10,246 nucleotides of DNA. It comes from Phycisphaerales bacterium (lineage in GTDB: Bacteria; Planctomycetota; Phycisphaerae; Phycisphaerales; Phycisphaeraceae). Of this stretch, positions 5,997 through 10,246 are shown piece by piece. The notes beneath the pieces were generated by a model. That model made no database searches. It was not told the DNA's origin and saw only the letters and a program-made list of their open reading frames with translations. Numbering within the stretch: the first letter of the stretch is position 1; each line of letters starts with the position of its first letter. The stretch is from the NCBI GenBank assembly GCA_012031455.1, contig JAAUTM010000022.1, positions 1 to 10,246 of the forward strand, in the 5' to 3' direction. The translations under genes and the position numbers were made by a program.

Positions 5997-8671
5997 ATGA
6001 ATAAACAAGGATTTACAGGTCGCGTTCGCCAGCGCAAAACCAGTCGCCGTGTGTTTTGGGCGGATCACGCCGCGCGGTTGCTGATCATGATCGGGGGCAT
6101 CGGCACGATCGTGGCGGTGCTGACAGTGTTCATTTTTTTAGGTTCGGTCATCATTCCCTTGTTCACCGGGTCAAGCATTGAATCAGCAGGGCGGACCAAG
6201 CAGGTCCAACCGTTGTCATCACGACCGATTGCCACAGGTGTGGATGAGTATCAGGTCATGGGCTGGGTGCTCATGAGTAGCGGGGAGTTGCAGGTCTTTC
6301 GCGCTGATACGGGGGCGGTACTGGAAAAGCGAGCCTTGGTATCACCGGGCGAGGGAGGCGGGCTGACGCTGGTCCGTGGCATCACGTCGAGGCGATCTGG
6401 TGCTGGGTTTTGCCGATGGTTCGTTGCGCATGGGGCGGATTGATTTTGCCACCGAGTTTTTGCCAGCCGAAAGCATTGCTGCGGACCTGCGTCAGCAAAT
6501 GGACAAGGCCCTGCCGGTTGAATATCAGGGGGGCATGGTTCAGAGAACCAGCGAAGGGGCGTACCGCAAGCAGTCGATTCGAACAGAGATTCAGGAACCG
6601 GTGTCATCGGGCAATCGCTCAGCGATCGTGAAGGTGGATCAATCCATACGCACCACCGGGCCGATCATCGCAGCACTTACAGCCGACCATCGTCTGCTGA
6701 TTAAATCGCTGACATCACGACGCAATCTGATGACCGGGAAAGTGACCACCCGACTCACGGGAAGTGAACTGATCATTGATAAACATGGTGACAAAGGCGT
6801 GCCTGATCACCTGTGGTTGTCGGGTGTGGCCGACACGCTCTATCTGATCTGGGACGATGGCCACCTGGTCCGCTATGACACCCGTGATTATGACAAACCA
6901 CAACTCGCCCAGGTCATGGAACTGCTGCCTCAGGCTGATGCCAAGGTCACGGTGGTGGAAATGCTCATCGGCAAAACAACGCTGATGGTGGGGGATTCGC
7001 TGGGGCGAATCGCGGCCTGGTTTCCCGTCAAGCCCGACGGGGCGGACACCCCCGATGGTGTGCTACTGGTCAAGGCCCACGAGATTATTGGCAATGGCAA
7101 GGCAGTGACAGCACTGGCCGTGTCAGCACGCAGCCGCATCATCACCGCTGGATTTGCGGATGGTTCGATTTCTTTGCATCAGGTCACCAACGGGCAACTG
7201 CTCGGACAGGATCGTTTGAGTGATGACAAACCCGTGCTCTCCCTGGCGATGACCCCCAAGGACGATGGGATTTTCGCCATCACGGATCAGCATTTTTATC
7301 GCTGGAATATTCAGGCCCCGCATCCTGAATCAAGCTCGGCCGCAATCTTTTTGCCGGTCTGGTACGAGGGTTACACCCAGCCCACGCACACCTGGCAATC
7401 CTCCTCCGGCGAGGATGCGTTCGAACCCAAATACGGGCTGGTGCCGCTGGTTTTCGGGACGCTCAAGGCCACGGTTTATTCAATGATGTTCGGTTTGCCG
7501 CTGGCGATTCTGGCCGCCATTTTTACCAGTGAATTTTTACACCCCAGAGTCAAGGCCCGGGTCAAACCTGTCATCGAACTCATGGCCAGTTTGCCCAGTG
7601 TGGTGCTCGGTTTTCTGGCAGCGCTGGTGATCGCCCCGATGGTTGAGGATGTGGTCCCCGAATTGTTGTGCACCTTCGTGATGGTCCCGTTTACTTTGGT
7701 GCTCGGGGCTCACCTCTGGCAATTGCTGCCGCCGGATGCTCGTATTCGTTTGCAACAATATGAACGGCCGATCGCGCCACATATGACTGGCTGGCGGGTG
7801 GGTTTGCATCAGGTGTTGTCCATTTTGGGCGGGGTTCGACCGCTGATGATGATGCTGGCATTGCCAGTGGCTTAGTACTGGCCTGGGGGCTGGGGCCGGT
7901 GGTGGAGTCAGCAATCTTTGCCGGGGATATCAAGCTCTGGCTTGATGGTCAGATCGGCAGCGGGGCGGGAGCGTGGGTGTTTGTGATGCTCCCTGCCAGC
8001 GCCTTGATCGTCGCCTGCTCATCAACCGCCTGATCACCATTCCCACCCGGCATCTACTGCATGACTGGTCGCATCAGCAGGTAGCCCTGTGGCAACTGGG
8101 CAAGTTTGTGGGCGGGTGTGTGCTGACGGTGATCGTGGCCTTGCTGCTGTCGCATCTGCTCAATGCCGTGGCCTGGGACCCGCGCGGCTCGTTCGTGGGA
8201 ACTTACATCCAGCGCAATGCCATGATCGTGGGTTTCGTGATGGGCTTTGCGATCATCCCGATCATTTACACCATTTCGGAAGATGCACTTTCCTCGGTCC
8301 CCGAACACCTGCGAGCGGCATCGCTGGCAGCAGGGGCGACACCGTGGCAGACAGCCATGCGCATCATCGTGCCCACCGCGGCGAGCGGTTTGTTCAGCGC
8401 TGCCATGATCGGACTGGGCCGGGCTGTGGGTGAAACCATGATCGTACTCATGGCTGCGGGCAACACGCCTGTGATGGATTGGAATATCTTCAACGGGTTC
8501 CGAACCTTGTCAGCCAACATCGCGGTGGAACTGCCCGAAGCTGTGAAAGACAGCACGCATTACCGCATGTTGTTTCTGGCGGGCTTCGTGTTGTTCGTGA
8601 TGACCTTCCTGCTCAACACCGTGGCGGAGGTGGTGCGTCAGCGCTTCCGCAAACGCGCGTTCCAACTCTGA
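5997..8671 (+). CDS. pstC: PstC, phosphate ABC transporter permease with large extracytoplasmic beta-propeller-like domain (frameshifted)
   Basis: PstC pairs with PstA to form the phosphate channel in the cytoplasmic membrane. A first membrane segment (residues about 28-56, LLIMIGGIGTIVAVL onward) is followed by a domain of about 400 residues. This contains recurring WD40-like strands: LGFADGSLRMGRI, LIWDDGHLVRYD, AGFADGSISLHQ and ITDQHFYRWN. The permease core starts near 7430 (GLVPLVFGTLKATVYS) and includes ASLAAGATPWQTAMRI, the ATPase-contact loop, and GLGRAVGETMIVLMAAGNT. The size, 891 codons corrected, is well above the roughly 320 of E. coli PstC and resembles the long PstC of Pseudomonas-type systems. 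Breaks: 6366-6396 (one extra or two missing bases), about 7860-7862 (one missing), and C2 at 8014-8015 (one missing). ATG 5997 has no clear SD; TTG 5988 is in frame upstream. Confidence 0.88.
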
Positions 8672-8742
8672 TGCACTCTGATTAAGGACTGTTACGTAAA
8701 CGCTGAAATCCCTGATCCATTGACAAGCTGAAACGATTGACC

Positions 8743-10246
8743 ATGACCACCCTGCTGCCACCCAACAACCCTGCTTCCCAAGGCGATGCCAAACGCTTAG
8801 CGGGATCGTCCGCTGGTTCGGGCAAGCGTGGCCCACGCCGGGGGTCGGTGCGTTCGGCTGCATCGCTGCTGGCACAGGGTGAACCCCTGGTCTGGCTGAC
8901 CGGCGGAGCGCTGATGCTATGTCTGGTGATGATTCTGCTCCTGCTGGCATTGGTGCTTGGGCAGGGGATTGGAACATTCTGGCCCGTGCCACTGGTTCAG
9001 GTGACCACTCACGATGGCCGAATTCTTGCCGGGGAAATCACCCGCACCAACATGTACCAGCCTCGCCCGGAAGCATTTGATGCCCTGCCCGAAGCAGTCG
9101 CAGCGGATTGGCAACAGCGCATCAAGTCATCCGAAGGCTACGCCCAGCGCCAGCTTTTTCGCACAGGCAATTTTGATTTGACCCGTACCCATTTCAACTG
9201 GGTCAGTGAGTTTGAAATTAAGGAAACCACCATTCCGGCCTGGATGCTGGTGGTTGAACGTCAGGCCTGGGGACGTTTTTACGGAACTCCCAAAGCTTTC
9301 ATGATTGATGGCCAGCCGGTGGAGCAGGAACCCGCAGCCGTGTGGGATCAATATGAAAAGCATCATGGTCAGGTGCGTGCCCGGTGGGAAAAACGTGTGA
9401 GTCTGGAAACCCACGACATCGGCTACATCAACCATGCTCAGGAAGCTTCCGCCTGGATGCCCGTAAGATCGAACTTGAGTATGGGGTGGATTCGCCCCAG
9501 GCAAAGTCTGCCCAAGCTGAATACGAAAAGGACAATGCCCGGTTGCAGGCGGATTTCGACCGGTGCGGGCGGAGATCGATGCACTGAACAAGGAAAACAG
9601 TCGTTACCAGATGATACTGGCCACTGCCGACGGCAAAGAATTGGCGATCAGCCTTGCGGAAGTGGTGCGGGCCTACCCGGCCAACCAGCTTTCGACCTTG
9701 GATAAATTGGGTGTGTATTTAAGTCGCTGGCGGGAGTATTTGCTGGGTGAACCGCGCGAAGCCAACAGCGAGGGCGGGGTCTGGCCAGCGATCTTCGGCA
9801 CAGTGACCATGACCCTGATCATGTCGCTGGCGGTGGTGCCCTTTGGTGTGTTGGCAGCCCTGTACATGCGGGAATACGCCAAGGCCGGGCCGATGATCTC
9901 GGCCGTGCGCATCGCTGTCAATAACCTTGCGGGTGTGCCTTCAATCGTATTCGGCGTGTTCGGTCTGGGCTTTTTCTGTTACACCATCGGGGCCGGGATT
10001 GATCAACTTTTATTTGCTGAAAAACTGCCCAACCCGACCTTCGGGACCGGTGGCATCATGTGGGCTTCTTTGACATTGGCACTGCTTACCCTGCCGGTGG
10101 TGATTGTGGCCACGGAAGAAGCACTGGCCGCAGTCCCCGGCTCAATGCGTGAAGGTTCCTACGCCTGTGGTGCCAGCAAATGGCAGACGATTCAGCGTAT
10201 TGTGCTGCCCCGCGCCATGCCCGGCATCATGACCGGAACAATCATT
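8743..10246 (+). CDS. pstA: PstA, phosphate ABC transporter permease, long form (frameshifted, 3' end outside the window)
   Basis: PstA is the second permease of the phosphate importer. A basic N-tail precedes a membrane segment (residues about 50-72, ALMLCLVMILLLLALVLG). An extracytoplasmic region of about 270 residues follows, containing a coiled coil at about 9450-9620 (ALDARKIELEYG, then EYEKDNARLQADFDRVRAEI and ALNKENSRY). The permease core begins near 9780 (WPAIFGTVTMTLIMSLAVVP), with NNLAGVPSIVFGVFGLGFF and the ATPase-contact loop EEALAAVPGSMREGSYACGA plus SKWQTIQRIVLPRA. Breaks: one base missing in CC at 9449-9453 and one in GG at 9562-9563. After that the frame stays open to the window edge, giving 502 codons so far. 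ATG 8743 lacks a good SD and lies 71 bp after pstC; the usual next gene, pstB, is not visible. Confidence 0.88.

Noticed and set aside
301..8671. Cluster of true pseudogenes
   Set aside because: Catalytic and structural motifs are intact on both sides of every break, there are almost no in-frame nonsense changes, and simple homopolymer repair gives full-length genes.
1..10246. tRNA, rRNA, transposase, integrase, toxin-antitoxin or phage-defence genes
   Set aside because: I looked on both strands and saw no cloverleaf, conserved rRNA segment, DDE or recombinase motif, or defence-type domain.

Overview
This 10.2 kb window looks like chromosomal DNA of an uncultured bacterium, most plausibly a planctomycete (perhaps Phycisphaerae-like). 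Three things suggest this. PstC and PstA carry very large extracytoplasmic domains. The sugar kinase resembles plant L-arabinokinase. The spacers hold A/T heptads and GC-rich palindromic repeats of a kind I associate with planctomycete genomes. The taxonomic call is inference. All genes are on the + strand.

Layout. Positions 1-300 are A/T-richer (about 42% GC by hand count), carry no recognisable bacterial gene, and join abruptly to GC-rich coding DNA. Positions 301-1668 encode a GHMP-family sugar kinase that lacks its N-terminal motif. A phosphomannomutase/phosphoglucomutase-family enzyme follows (1864-3373), then a GalU-like sugar-1-phosphate nucleotidyltransferase (3525-4501). Together these could form a kinase, mutase and pyrophosphorylase route to a nucleotide sugar. 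A 427-bp spacer (4502-4928) holds a 35-bp-period tandem repeat of four units plus one inverted copy. The high-affinity phosphate ABC importer genes pstS (4929-5920), pstC (5997-8671) and pstA (8743 to beyond the window end) come next. PstS captures phosphate outside the cytoplasmic membrane, and PstC and PstA form the channel. The ATPase (pstB) and phoU would be expected just downstream but are not in view.

The dominant oddity is that every gene is broken into two to six reading frames. I place sixteen net frame changes plus one frame-neutral cluster of three indels. Most are explained by one missing base in a short homopolymer, usually G or C. Family motifs read straight across each break, and the corrected genes come out as whole numbers of codons (PMM 503, GalU-like 325, PstS 330 or 331, PstC 891). 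This is much more likely uncorrected sequencing or assembly error than real gene decay, so I annotate whole genes rather than fragments. I see no convincing novel system. The items most worth a second look are the arabinokinase-like kinase with a palindromic repeat inside it, the tandem repeat array, and the propeller and coiled-coil domains of the Pst permeases.
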